From: CAVYUC01 sp963771595
GTDB taxonomy: Bacteria; Bacteroidota; Bacteroidia; Bacteroidales; Prolixibacteraceae
Direction of reading: 5' to 3'
NCBI GenBank assembly: GCA_963771595.1
Contig: CAVYUC010000004.1
Location: 1 to 64,000 of the forward strand
Length of the DNA: 64,000 bases
The stretch's first letter is position 1; each line of letters begins with the position of its first letter. The position numbers and the translations under genes were made by a program. Below, one piece after another: positions 33,366 to 42,844 of the stretch. The notes below the pieces were generated by a model. That model was not told the DNA's origin and did no database searches. It worked only from the letters and a program-made list of their open reading frames with translations.

Positions 33366-35021
33366 ATGCTGACCAGGTTAACTGTTTTTAATTATGCCTT
33401 AATAAACGAACTTACTGTTGATTTTCACAGGGGGTTAAATTCGGTAACCGGGGAAACCGGTGCCGGTAAATCCATCATTTTAGGGGCACTGGGGTTGATA
33501 ACAGGAACCCGGGCTGATTTGTCAGTGTTGAAAAATAAAGATGTAAAATGTATTGTTGAAGGTATATTCGAAATTAATAATTACAATCTTGAGCGTTTTT
33601 TTGAAGAAAACGATCTCGATTACGATCCCTTAACAATATTACGTCGTGAAATTACACCTTCAGGTAAATCGAGAGCTTTTATTAACGACACTCCTGTAAA
33701 TGTGAAAACCTTGCGCCAGCTTGGATATAAACTTATCGATATTCATTCGCAGCACCAAAACCTCGATTTGGGAAGTCAAAAATTTCAGATGGAATTGGTG
33801 GATACTGTTTCGGGATCAACTAAAGTATTAAATGAATACCGTAAAAATTACAACAGACTTTTAAACCTGAATAAAACGCTGAGCGAGTTAATGCAGAAAT
33901 CGGATAAGGCGAATGCCGATTTGGATTATTATCAGTTTCAACTGACCCAGCTTAAAGAAGCAAATCTGCAGGAAAATGAGCAGGAAGAACTGGAGTCGGA
34001 ACTTGAAAAACTGACACATTCAGAAGAAATTAAAACGGCTTTTACTGAGGCGCAGCAGTTATTGGACAACGATCAGTTTTCTGTTATTCAGAACATAAAA
34101 GAAAGCCATAAATTGCTGGCCGGCATTCAGGATTATATTACTGAAGTTCCTTCGCTTGCTGAACGTGTGCAAAGTACGCTAATAGAACTGAAGGATATTT
34201 TCAATGAAATGGCACAGCTGGAAGAAAAAACAGCGTACAATCCGGAACGAATTGAAATTGTAAACGACCGGTTAAACCTGATTTACAGTCTTCAGCAAAA
34301 GCATCATAAAGTAACAGTAGCGGAATTGATTGAACTGAAAAGTTCTTTTGAAGAGAAAATTAATCAGGTTGCTGCATTTGATGAAGAAATTGATGCTATT
34401 AAGTTGCAGCAAAAAGAACTTGAGCAGATACTTGAAAAACAGGCAGCCGAATTAAGTGCGGTTCGGCAAAGGTCGTTTGAAAAGATAGAGACGGCGGTGG
34501 TTAATGATTTGCGCCAGTTGGGAATGCCAAAATCAAAATTAATAGTCCGGCATGAATTATTACCTGAATTTGGGCCCGCAGGGGTGGATTTCATCTCCTT
34601 TCTTTTTAGTGCAAATGTTGATACTGCTCCGGCCGAAATCTCGAAAATAGCATCGGGTGGCGAAATGTCGCGTTTAATGCTGGCCATTAAAAACCTGCTG
34701 CGCATATCAAAAACATTGCCTACCATAATTTTTGATGAAATTGATTCGGGTGTTTCAGGAGAAATTGCCTTGAAAATGGGTGCAATTTTGAAGGATTTTT
34801 CGGGTTCCACACAAATAATTAATATTACGCACCTTCCGCAAATTGCAGCAAAAGGCAATGCGCACTTTCTTGTTTATAAATATGAAAAGGAAAACAAAAC
34901 CTTTACTTCGATTAAGCAACTGGATGAAAAGGAGCGGGTTGAGGAGCTTGCAAAAATGGTGGGAGGAGATAACCTTTCAGAAAATACATTGGAGACAGCC
35001 CGCGAATTATTAAAAACCTGA
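33366..35021 (+). CDS. recN: DNA repair protein RecN
   Basis: 551-residue SMC-like ATPase: Walker A GETGAGKSIILGAL near the N-terminus, LIDIHSQHQNLDL (Q-loop/hand), two long antiparallel coiled-coil segments (about residues 160-390), and the C-terminal signature ASGGEMSRLMLAIK with Walker B TIIFDEIDSGVSGEIA and the His switch INITHLPQIA. Full length for the family. It holds together broken DNA ends in RecA-dependent double-strand break repair. It lies 13 bp after the DUF4835 gene and probably shares its transcript. Confidence 0.95.
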   Translation: MLTRLTVFNYALINELTVDFHRGLNSVTGETGAGKSIILGALGLITGTRADLSVLKNKDVKCIVEGIFEINNYNLERFFEENDLDYDPLTILRREITPSGKSRAFINDTPVNVKTLRQLGYKLIDIHSQHQNLDLGSQKFQMELVDTVSGSTKVLNEYRKNYNRLLNLNKTLSELMQKSDKANADLDYYQFQLTQLKEANLQENEQEELESELEKLTHSEEIKTAFTEAQQLLDNDQFSVIQNIKESHKLLAGIQDYITEVPSLAERVQSTLIELKDIFNEMAQLEEKTAYNPERIEIVNDRLNLIYSLQQKHHKVTVAELIELKSSFEEKINQVAAFDEEIDAIKLQQKELEQILEKQAAELSAVRQRSFEKIETAVVNDLRQLGMPKSKLIVRHELLPEFGPAGVDFISFLFSANVDTAPAEISKIASGGEMSRLMLAIKNLLRISKTLPTIIFDEIDSGVSGEIALKMGAILKDFSGSTQIINITHLPQIAAKGNAHFLVYKYEKENKTFTSIKQLDEKERVEELAKMVGGDNLSENTLETARELLKT

Positions 35022-35038
35022 TGGTATCTGCACCTCGT

Positions 35039-35734
35039 TTATTCAAAATAAATGACTTCCGAATTTTGGTCAACCATATCAATAACAAACGATTCCACAT
35101 CTTCATACTCATCAAATGTTATAGTGAAAACGTAGTTGAGTTTATCGTTTCTGTATTTTAACTGATTTTTTTCTTTGCTAAGCAAATATCCTTTTATAAC
35201 AGGAAGATCAGATTCAATATCCACAACAACTTCACTGTAATCATTGCTGAAAATAATGCTTACTGTTTTTTCAGCATCTGTATCAGAAGTTAAAATTCCG
35301 AATTCATATTTTTTTTGGCGGGCTGAAAAGAAAAAAAGGGGAGTCGAATCATTATTGGTTATTTTAATTCCGTGTTGTTTCTGAAAATAATCAATTAAGA
35401 ATTCCCACATTCCTTCCCATGCAAGATTTTGCTCAATACCCATCATTGCAAGTTCTGCATCTTCGTCGGTAAAATATTCAGGAAGTAATTCTTTTGCTGC
35501 ATTTATAAATGCTTTGGCAATTGGATAATAATCCTGAGTGGAGTTCAGGGCGCCTAAAATAATTTCTTTAATGCTGTTTCTGTTTCCAATTTTCTCGTTC
35601 TGGTTTTTAATAATGGCCAAACAGGCATTGTTTATCACTTCAGCTTCAATGTCTCCTTGCGTGACGCCATTATTTCGCTTTTCGAGATTTGTGATTGACT
35701 GTGTTAATATTTGTCTTGCCTTTTCCTTATTCAT
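35039..35734 (-). CDS. Hypothetical cytosolic protein
   Basis: 231 residues from the ATG at 35734 (an upstream ATG at 35758 adds MQLNFVRI). Two parts: a helical N-terminal half (KARQILTQSITNLEKRNNGV, with acidic TDEDAELAMMGIEQNLAWEG) and a beta-rich C-terminal half (EKTVSIIFSNDYSEVVVDIE, LNYVFTITFDEYEDVESFVI). No signal peptide, no named domain. Single gene, convergent with recN. Confidence 0.6.
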   Translation of the reverse strand: MNKEKARQILTQSITNLEKRNNGVTQGDIEAEVINNACLAIIKNQNEKIGNRNSIKEIILGALNSTQDYYPIAKAFINAAKELLPEYFTDEDAELAMMGIEQNLAWEGMWEFLIDYFQKQHGIKITNNDSTPLFFFSARQKKYEFGILTSDTDAEKTVSIIFSNDYSEVVVDIESDLPVIKGYLLSKEKNQLKYRNDKLNYVFTITFDEYEDVESFVIDMVDQNSEVIYFE

Positions 35735-36050
35735 AATCCTGACGAAATTCAGTTGCAAATTTAAGCAATAAAATACACTGCTTTACAAATTTTTTGCCGA
35801 ATATCAGTTACGTGTTTTCTTTCTTCTTTATCGAAACAGAAATATTAATAACATCCATATTAACCTGAACTATTCATTAATTTTCAAAAATATGAATAAA
35901 GTTCAAATGCAAATTACAATAATGAGATGATTTTAGTACCATAATTTTCCTTTTAAAGCAGGCATGGCAAATAAATTTAACCTGAACAGCCATTTACAAA
36001 ATCATGGAGGAAATTTGGATTTGCGGCTTTAAGATGAGAATAATAAATTC

Positions 36051-36058
36051 TATTTTTG
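36051..36058 (+). promoter_or_regulatory. Bacteroidota -7 box (TATTTTTG) of the sulfatase
   Basis: Perfect match, 18 bp before the ATG at 36077; excludes the upstream ATG at 36056. Confidence 0.5.
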
Positions 36059-36076
36059 AGGAAAATCAGGATTATT

Positions 36077-37426
36077 ATGAAAAATTATCTGCTGTGTTGT
36101 CTTTTGATATTTTCTTTTTGGTCGTGTAAGAACGAAATACAAAAGCCAAATTTTATCGTTTTTATTGCTGATGATGCTGCCTGGAATGATTGCGGACCCT
36201 ATGGAAATGAACATATTAAGACACCTAATATTAATAAACTTGCAGAAGATGGGGTGGTTTTCAACAACGCTTTTTTAACCACCAGTTCGTGCAGTCCGAG
36301 CCGGTGCAGCATGCTTACCGGACGATATCCGCACAGCACAGGCGCACCTGAACTGCACATGCCACTTCCTGCCGAACAGCTTTTATTTGCCGGCGAATTA
36401 CAAAAAGCAGGTTATTATACTGTTGTTGCCGGGAAATATCATCTTGGGCCGCCCCGCGAAGAATTCGACAGTATTTATGGGGGAGGGCCAAGCGGATGCG
36501 AAAACTGGGTCAGGGCATTGCAAAACCGGCCAAAAGACAAGCCATTTTTTCTTTGGCTGGCTGCTTTTGATCCGCACCGTGACTATCAGCCTAATACTAT
36601 TCCTGAACCACATCATCCTGAAAATGTTATTGTTCCTCCTTATCTTCCGAATGCCGACTCAACACGAAAAGATTTGGCCATGTATTACGATGAAATTTCG
36701 CGGCTCGACAGTTACCTTGGGAAAGTGATGGCGGAATTGAAAAAGCAGGGTGCTGATGAAAATACACTTGTAATTTATATGACGGACAATGGCCGTCCGT
36801 TTCCGCGTTGTAAAACCCGGTTGTATGACAGTGGTATAAAAACCCCGTTTATTGTGAGATGGCCGGCTAAATTAAAGAAGGGCAGCTCAGATGCACTGAT
36901 TAGTTCCATTGATATTGCTCCAACTTTTTGCGAATTGGCCGGGGCCGGCATTTCAAAAACCTACCAGGGGATTTCCTTTGTTCCGGTGCTGAAAGATTAT
37001 TCAGCGGAAATCCGGGACTATATTGTTGGAGAACACAACTGGCACGATTACCAGGCATTTGAACGTGCTATCCGAAATCATAAATTTTTATACATCCGTA
37101 ATTCATTTCCCAAATTGAATGCATCGCCGCCTGCCGATGCTGTCAGGAGCCTGACCTATCAGGAAATGATTGACTTGTTTAAAGCAGGCGACCTGAATGA
37201 AAACCAGCAGGATTGTTTTATTGCCCCGCGGGCGTCTGAAGAATTGTACGACGTGGTTAATGATCCGTTTCAGTTAAATAATCTTGCTGCAAATCCGGAT
37301 AACAAAAATGATTTGGAAAGAATGCAAAACCTGATGAATGACTGGATTCTGGAATATAATGACACTATTCCTGAACATCCAACGCCAGATAAATTTGATC
37401 GGTGGTCGGGCAGAGGAATAAATTAA
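36077..37426 (+). CDS. Family S1 sulfatase lipoprotein
   Basis: 449 residues from 36077. A lipoprotein signal (LLCCLLIFSFWSC) places it on the envelope. Sulfatase core: PNFIVFIADDAAWND (metal-binding Asp pair), the formylglycine motif SSCSPSRCSMLTGRYP (C-x-P-S-R, so a Cys-type that needs an anaerobic or FGE-type maturase), GKYHLG, FLWLAAFDPHRDY and YMTDNGRPFP. The C-terminal subdomain with LYDVVNDPFQLNNLAANPD is standard. S1 sulfatases remove sulfate esters from glycans. No polysaccharide-utilisation locus is adjacent, so the substrate is unknown. Confidence 0.92.
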   Translation: MKNYLLCCLLIFSFWSCKNEIQKPNFIVFIADDAAWNDCGPYGNEHIKTPNINKLAEDGVVFNNAFLTTSSCSPSRCSMLTGRYPHSTGAPELHMPLPAEQLLFAGELQKAGYYTVVAGKYHLGPPREEFDSIYGGGPSGCENWVRALQNRPKDKPFFLWLAAFDPHRDYQPNTIPEPHHPENVIVPPYLPNADSTRKDLAMYYDEISRLDSYLGKVMAELKKQGADENTLVIYMTDNGRPFPRCKTRLYDSGIKTPFIVRWPAKLKKGSSDALISSIDIAPTFCELAGAGISKTYQGISFVPVLKDYSAEIRDYIVGEHNWHDYQAFERAIRNHKFLYIRNSFPKLNASPPADAVRSLTYQEMIDLFKAGDLNENQQDCFIAPRASEELYDVVNDPFQLNNLAANPDNKNDLERMQNLMNDWILEYNDTIPEHPTPDKFDRWSGRGIN

Positions 37427-37443
37427 GGCCGGTTGAAAGGAAA

Positions 37444-37470
37444 TAAAAAAGGCCTCTTTTCAGAGACCTT
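37444..37470 (-). terminator. Rho-independent terminator of rplS
   Basis: On the minus strand AAGGTCTC, TGAAAA, GAGGCCTT and a run of T. 23 bp past the rplS stop. Confidence 0.85.
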
Positions 37471-37492
37471 TCTATCTATTCTTAAATCTTTT

Positions 37493-37840
37493 TTAGAATC
37501 TTCTTTCTTTAATACGCGCTTTTTTACCGGTTAATTTACGTAAATAAAACAACCTTTTACGACGTACTTTACCGCGTTTGTTGATTTCAACACTTTCGAT
37601 AAACGGAGAGCCAACAGGAAAAATACGTTCAACTCCAACGTTACCCGACATTTTGCGAACTGTAAAGGTTTTATTGTGTTCTTTACCATGAACCTGGATA
37701 ACCACGCCCCTGAAGTTCTGGATCCTTTCTTTGTTTCCCTCCCTAATTTTATAAGACACGGTTATGGTATCGCCTGCAATAAATTTGGGAAGTTCGTTAT
37801 TTACCGCGAATTCGTTTTCAACTACTTTTATTAAGTCCAT
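37493..37840 (-). CDS. rplS: 50S ribosomal protein L19
   Basis: 115 residues. FIAGDTITVSYKIREGNKER, IQNFRGVVIQVHG, FTVRKMSGNVGVERIFPVGS and KRGKVRRKRLFYLRKLTGKK are the L19 signature segments. L19 sits at the 30S-50S interface. It is transcribed alone, with a structured leader upstream and a terminator downstream. Confidence 0.97.
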   Translation of the reverse strand: MDLIKVVENEFAVNNELPKFIAGDTITVSYKIREGNKERIQNFRGVVIQVHGKEHNKTFTVRKMSGNVGVERIFPVGSPFIESVEINKRGKVRRKRLFYLRKLTGKKARIKERRF

Positions 37841-37864
37841 TTCAGAAAATTTTAATTAATGTTG

Positions 37865-37898
37865 GCAATGTATCCGCCAGTTGGCGGAAAGAGATTGC
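37865..37898 (-). promoter_or_regulatory. Structured 5' leader of rplS (candidate L19 leader)
   Basis: In the mRNA (minus strand) an outer stem GCAAT/ATTGC encloses an inner stem CCGCC-AACT-GGCGG, with asymmetric internal loops (CTCTTT and ATAC). This lies 25 bp before the rplS start and behind a -7 box. Ribosomal-protein leaders that bind their own product have been reported for L19 in Bacteroidota, and this element is in the right place; a match to that class is not tested. Confidence 0.5.
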
Positions 37899-37912
37899 TT
37901 TAAAACCGGGCG

Positions 37913-37920
37913 CAAAAATA
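37913..37920 (-). promoter_or_regulatory. Bacteroidota -7 box (TATTTTTG) of rplS
   Basis: Perfect TAnnTTTG on the minus strand, 73 bp upstream of the rplS ATG, leaving room for the structured leader. Confidence 0.5.
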
Positions 37921-37998
37921 GTATTTTTTTTAATAACATAAATGAATAATCCAGCCTATTTTAAATTTAGTTGATGGAACTTGTCAAATATTTATCAA

Positions 37999-39693
37999 TC
38001 AATGACCTGCCGAGCCAATTACTTTTAATTTGTCTCCGGTGCTGTTTGCAATTGCTTTGTACCACCAATCCGGGTAACCCGGCATTAACGGACTTGGCGG
38101 CATTCCAAATTCTGTCCGTTCAAATTCACCATCTTTTTCACGTTTAATATTTCCATCGATATATTTTACCAAAAGATACTGCCCCAGTTTTTTCCAGGTT
38201 TGCGTCATTTTGTTGGCTTCATTTACCGAAAATTCGGTGATAAAACGGCGGGCCATTTCATCGCCGGAAGTATTATACAGATTTTCAGCTGCTTTGTCAA
38301 TTGCCGGAACAAATGTAACAAACTGGTTTTCCAGTTTTTGCTGAACTTTTTGAACATCAACAATCATACTGTCATAGCGCAGGTAGGCCAGATTTGTAAC
38401 AAGATTAAATGTCCAGAAAGCTGAAGTTTCGCTGTAGGTAAGCATGTCACCATTACCAACGGCAAAACTTTCGGGAATGTTGGTTATTCCGCAGTACATT
38501 GGGGCATAACAGGTGCTGTATGTATCATCAACCCCAAACCAAAGAATACCACCAATGGGATTGGGCAGCCAGTTTCTGCATTGTGCTACAAAGGAAAATC
38601 CGGTTTGCTGGGTTGAAATTGCCCTTTCGTTACAATATTCCACCGAATCAACTTCCCACGTGAGATTTCTCCAGCGGTAAGGAAGTTGGGAAGGGCCTGC
38701 ACCGATATCTTTTGTCATATCGAGCTCGGTTCCCTCGAAATGGTCGCGCATCATTCCCATAACATCTTGAACTGTCAGCTTTTTATCGGGTTTAACCCAT
38801 AAAGGCAGCCGGTTTGATGCATAGTTATTCTCACCCGAATGTTCAACTATTCCTTTGGCATAATCAGCATATTTTTCCATTCCACCTGCCACCTTGTTAA
38901 AGCCTGCCCAAACCCTTGCATCGCAAAAACGGGCGCCGCCAAAATCCACAGGTGCATAAATATCAGAAAAACTGAAATCTTTGTTGGTTCCGGTGAACCA
39001 TCCTTTTTCGCGTGCAAACGATATTACATCTTTTGAATATTTATAATTATCCGAATCGTTTAGCGGGAAAGTGGTAATCCTTGCCTGGTTCGCATGTCCG
39101 CTGATGTATCCATCCGGAACACGTGCCGCCACCCAGACTGCTCCTTTTTCACCTTCACCTTTACCAATCATTTCCAATATCCAGACTTCTTCCGGATCGG
39201 CAATTGAAAACGACTCTCCTGAACTGTAATATCCGTATTCTTCAACAAGGTCTGTCATTATTTCAATGGCTTCGCGGGCGGTTTTTGCCCGTTGAAGTGT
39301 AACATAAATCAAACTTCCGTAATCCATTATCGCTCCGCTTTGTGTGGCCAGTTCACTGCGGCCGCCAAAAGTTGTTTCGCCAATTGCCACCTGAAATTCA
39401 TTCATATTGCCGATTACACTGTATGTATGAGAAGGTTGCGGTATTTTGCCCAGGTATTTGCCGGTATCCCATTCATAAATATCGCGCATGGCACCGCGTG
39501 GATAATCCTGTGCCGGCTGATAATATAATTCACCATACAATGTGTGTGAATCAGCAGCATAAGTGATAAAGGTAGAACCATTAACTGAGGCACCTTTGCT
39601 TATCAGAAAATTAGTGCACCCATTTGAAACCTGGTAATTTAAAAGCAGGAATATAAAGACAAATATTCCGAAAATTGAAACTTTTTTATTCAT
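37999..39693 (-). CDS. C69 family (PepD-like) dipeptidase, secreted
   Basis: 564 residues. The signal peptide (VSIFGIFVFIFLLLNYQVSN) is followed directly by the N-terminal nucleophile Cys in GCTNFLISKGASVNGST (about residue 26). YSVIGNMNEFQVAIGETTFG, then QSGAIMDYGSLIYVTLQRAK and SFSIADPEEVWILEMIGKGE follow, as in Ntn-hydrolase dipeptidases of the C69 family. Length is usual for Bacteroidota members (540-570). The enzyme probably works in the periplasm or outside the cell in peptide utilisation. Self-processing is required to expose the Cys (family knowledge). Confidence 0.92.
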   Translation of the reverse strand: MNKKVSIFGIFVFIFLLLNYQVSNGCTNFLISKGASVNGSTFITYAADSHTLYGELYYQPAQDYPRGAMRDIYEWDTGKYLGKIPQPSHTYSVIGNMNEFQVAIGETTFGGRSELATQSGAIMDYGSLIYVTLQRAKTAREAIEIMTDLVEEYGYYSSGESFSIADPEEVWILEMIGKGEGEKGAVWVAARVPDGYISGHANQARITTFPLNDSDNYKYSKDVISFAREKGWFTGTNKDFSFSDIYAPVDFGGARFCDARVWAGFNKVAGGMEKYADYAKGIVEHSGENNYASNRLPLWVKPDKKLTVQDVMGMMRDHFEGTELDMTKDIGAGPSQLPYRWRNLTWEVDSVEYCNERAISTQQTGFSFVAQCRNWLPNPIGGILWFGVDDTYSTCYAPMYCGITNIPESFAVGNGDMLTYSETSAFWTFNLVTNLAYLRYDSMIVDVQKVQQKLENQFVTFVPAIDKAAENLYNTSGDEMARRFITEFSVNEANKMTQTWKKLGQYLLVKYIDGNIKREKDGEFERTEFGMPPSPLMPGYPDWWYKAIANSTGDKLKVIGSAGH

Positions 39694-39887
39694 TATATTT
39701 TATTTTATTTTATTTTTTCAGGCTAGCAAATATAATTATTTCAGAAAACCTACTTGTGTTTTTAACAAAGTTTCGCAGTTAACGGAGAATGAATAAAAAG
39801 GAAGTTTTTGTTCTTTAACCGGCGGAAGTATATTTATATTCAATCTGTTGAATGTGCAATAAAAACAAATTGAATAAAAGCCGGATT

Positions 39888-40853
39888 TTATTCTTTTACT
39901 GTTTCAAATTTTGAATTTACTTTATCCAAAACAGGTGTTGTTATATCTCTTTTAGCCCTGTTCATCAAAGCTTTAAAAAGCAAAACGAATAACGTTTTAT
40001 TTTGTTTCTGCTTCGAAATCATTTGCAGCAAATAGACAATTCTGTCTTTGTATGGATTGAGAGACTTGTTTTTATTTAAATTGTCAATTATCATCAAATC
40101 ATTTTTTTCCAATTGAAAATTAAAAATACCGGAATTGGAGATTATCCGCTGCGGCTTAACCGATTTTGGAATTACAATTCTTTCTCTTTGCAGATGCCAG
40201 TTTAGTATGATTTGTCCGGGAGTTTTATTGTATTTTACTGCCATTGCTTTAATTTGCTGCATTTTAGTGGCCGAACCCTGCATCAACGGGCTCCATGCTT
40301 CAATTTGAATTTTATTTTCGCGACAGAATTGATGAAGTTCAGGTCGGGTATACTGCGGATGAATTTCAACCTGGTTTATTGCCGGAATTATGCTGCATTC
40401 AGAAAGTAAATATTTAAGGTGATGTATCTTAAAATTACAAACTCCGATGGCCCTGACCAATCCCTTTTTATATAATTCTTCCATTGCTTTCCACGTTTCC
40501 AGCGATTGTTTACCCGGGGCCAGTGAATCAGATAAAGATCAAGATAATTGGTTTGCAATTCTTTTCAGACTCTTATGAAATCCGTTTAAAGTTGTTTTGT
40601 AACCCTGATCGCGATTATCAACTTTCGATGTTATGAAAATTTCCTCACGGGGTATTCCACTGGCTTTTATTCCTGCTCCAACACCTTGCTCGTTATGATA
40701 AGCCGGTGCTGTATCAATGCTTCGGTAACCATTCTTCAAGGCTGTTTTTACTGCATTTTCAACTTCACCTCCATTTTTCATTTGAAAAACACCCAGTCCG
40801 AGAACAGGCATTTCAACACCATTATTCAGTTCTATTTTGGTAGATATATTCAT
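39888..40853 (-). pseudogene. Aldo/keto reductase broken by two single-base frameshifts
   Basis: The 5' part (from 40853) reads VEMPVLGLGVFQMKNGGEVE, GYRSIDTAPAYHNEQGVG and EEIFITSKVDNRDQG, with the catalytic Tyr in PAYHNE. It stops at RIANQLS. Removing one A near 40557-40560 gives RLQTNYLDLYLIHWP, and adding one G/C near 40517 gives PGKQSLETWKAMEELYKKGL, RAIGVCNF and the rest of the barrel (EIHPQYTRPELHQFCRENKI, then IPKSVKPQRI) to 39888. The product would be an AKR with NADPH-binding C-terminal loop. Two compensating indels 35-40 bp apart mean either decay or poor base calls. Confidence 0.85.
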
Positions 40854-41026
40854 TAATATACTAATTTATGCGTAAATATAATTAAATACGAGCATTTAAC
40901 AATAATTATGCAGATCGTAATTGGCAATCATAAAATTCTGGTAACCAATAAAAAATAATAAAGGTATTTACCTGGGGGAGTATCAAAATGAGAATGAATT
41001 ATCAAACTGAGAAATTCGGAATTGCT

Positions 41027-41644
41027 TTAAAATTCAAAGAAGTAGGCAACGGAAAGGGTTAAAAGAACATTGAATAAGCGGTCGTCTCTTTCATTTGAAA
41101 TATTGGAAACGGAACCGCTAAAACCACCTTGAACCTGTATTCCCTCGAATAAATATCCCGCTCCGATATTTAAACCAAAATCCACAGGTTTAATTTCATC
41201 CTTTGTGGAGGTTCCAATTTTAATTTCTTCGGTAATATCATTTTCATCCGGCAGGTACTTATACATTCCTTTGTATGCAAAAGCAAGGTAGGGGCCAAAA
41301 TAGAACTGCAGTGTACCTATTTCAAGTTCGGCATTTAATACACCATTCAGCGGGAATTCAACGTAGTTTAAAATAAATGCGTCTTTATCGGTTTCGTCAA
41401 AATAAAGAGTCGTTCCTTTTCCGGTAAACAGGGCGCCGGTCTGAACCGAAAAGTATTTGTTGGTTGGAATGTTGGCAATCAGACCATACCGTAATTTAGG
41501 AATATAACGGGCATTGGTAAGGTCGCCGCCCAATTTGGCAAAGTTAATTCCAAATTGCGGTGCCAGGGAAAATTGCGCCTTAATGCAAGGTGGAGTTAAA
41601 AAAATAGCTGCTATAACAATGATATACTTCTTCAATTTGCGCAT
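41027..41644 (-). CDS. Outer-membrane beta-barrel protein (PorT-like, OMP_b-brl_2)
   Basis: 205 residues with a signal peptide (YIIVIAAIFLTPPCIKAQ). The remaining residues form about eight amphipathic strands, beginning FSLAPQFGINFAKLGGDL and ending FNVLLTLSVAYFFEF with a terminal aromatic. This pattern fits the eight-stranded outer-membrane protein family (PF13568). It is 48 bp downstream of the Asn/Asp-rich lipoprotein gene and on the same strand, so both are probably produced together at the cell surface. Confidence 0.8.
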   Translation of the reverse strand: MRKLKKYIIVIAAIFLTPPCIKAQFSLAPQFGINFAKLGGDLTNARYIPKLRYGLIANIPTNKYFSVQTGALFTGKGTTLYFDETDKDAFILNYVEFPLNGVLNAELEIGTLQFYFGPYLAFAYKGMYKYLPDENDITEEIKIGTSTKDEIKPVDFGLNIGAGYLFEGIQVQGGFSGSVSNISNERDDRLFNVLLTLSVAYFFEF

Positions 41645-41692
41645 TTACTTTTACTTTTTTGTCCGGGTTTAGTTAGCCGCTCAGGAAAAATA

Positions 41693-42844
41693 TTAAATTA
41701 TTGGAATGAGTTCTGTTAATTTATTGGCAGGGTTTTTATCTTCTTTATTTTTATTTTCATTATTATTCCCAATATTTTTTCCTCGATCGTTTTCCTGGTT
41801 GTTTCCATTATCTACTGTTCCTGGTTCTTTTTTATTTCCATCAGCCGGTAAATCTTTCTCGTTATCAACATTTCCACTGCCGGTTCCGCCGTTATTTGTG
41901 TTATTATCAACCTGTCCGTTTCCTGGTTCCACTGTATTTCCGCTATCCGGAGAATCATTTGTACTATCGATATTCCTGTTATTTGGGTCATCGTTTTTGT
42001 TTTTATCAGCATCACCAGTATTTTCTGTATGCCTGCGAGCGGAATCATTATTTTTGTCGTTCTGATTATCGTTGTTACTGCTGCTGCCATTGTTACTGCC
42101 CCGGTTGTCCGTATTACCATTTTGAGGTTCATTGTCGTTAAAATCGAGCAATCCCCTGTTAAAATCTCCCATGCTTAAAAATCGTCCAAAAGCTGTAAAC
42201 CTGTTCATGACCGATTTAATAATGTCCGGATTAAATTCATCGTTTATAATTAAAACTCCATTTTGATTTGTTTTTGCTTTTGGCAAATCAATATCTTCAA
42301 GTAACGCCGGAAGATCAATAAACACCAGCAGGTCAGATACATCATCTTCATTAATTGAAATTCCCTGCCCGTTTTCAACCAAAATCCTAAAATTATCTTT
42401 CGTGGAAAATTCAAACGGAATTTCCTTTTTCCTTCCTGAACGTTTAATTATTCCTTCAATTATCATGGTTTTCCGACCCTGAAGTGATGGATTTGTTTCA
42501 ATTTCAATTTTCCTGTACAATCCCGGGTCCACTTCAATCCATCTTATTTCAGGGTTTGAATCTCCTTTGATAAGATCAAAATAGTAAGGCCCCCGGTTGA
42601 TGATTTTTTCCGGAATATCGGTCGTTTTATTTCCAAAAGGTTTAAAATTGATGGTTTTAACACCAACAAAGGCTTCAATTATTTGAACAGTATCCTTGGA
42701 AGAACTTTGCAATACGCGGGTATGGCTGGTTTTTAATGTAAGTTTTACTCCTGTTGGAACTTCAAAATCTTCATCGTTGCACGAAAAAAAGAAGATAATA
42801 CCAGCAAGCAACAAGCTTTTGAAAATACGAATTGTTGTTTTCAT
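41693..42844 (-). CDS. Lipoprotein with long Asn/Asp-rich disordered tail
   Basis: 383 residues. A lipoprotein signal (LLLAGIIFFFSC) is followed by a folded beta-rich domain (about residues 25-230: GVKLTLKTSHTRVLQSSSKD, YRKIEIETNPSL, LLVFIDLPALLEDI) reminiscent of DUF4382-type lipoproteins. A tail from about residue 235 is nearly all Asn, Asp, Gly, Lys, Ser and Pro (NNGSSSNNDNQNDKNNDSA, NKNKEDKNPANK). The tail ends in a short hydrophobic LTELIPII. Paired with an outer-membrane barrel gene. The tail could bind cations or extend from the surface (inference). Confidence 0.7.
   Translation of the reverse strand: MKTTIRIFKSLLLAGIIFFFSCNDEDFEVPTGVKLTLKTSHTRVLQSSSKDTVQIIEAFVGVKTINFKPFGNKTTDIPEKIINRGPYYFDLIKGDSNPEIRWIEVDPGLYRKIEIETNPSLQGRKTMIIEGIIKRSGRKKEIPFEFSTKDNFRILVENGQGISINEDDVSDLLVFIDLPALLEDIDLPKAKTNQNGVLIINDEFNPDIIKSVMNRFTAFGRFLSMGDFNRGLLDFNDNEPQNGNTDNRGSNNGSSSNNDNQNDKNNDSARRHTENTGDADKNKNDDPNNRNIDSTNDSPDSGNTVEPGNGQVDNNTNNGGTGSGNVDNEKDLPADGNKKEPGTVDNGNNQENDRGKNIGNNNENKNKEDKNPANKLTELIPII

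Noticed and set aside
41706..42141. Long plus-strand frames over the Asn/Asp-rich lipoprotein
   Set aside because: Low-complexity AAT/GAT codons rarely give stops in other frames; the products are meaningless Phe/Leu/Ser-rich strings.
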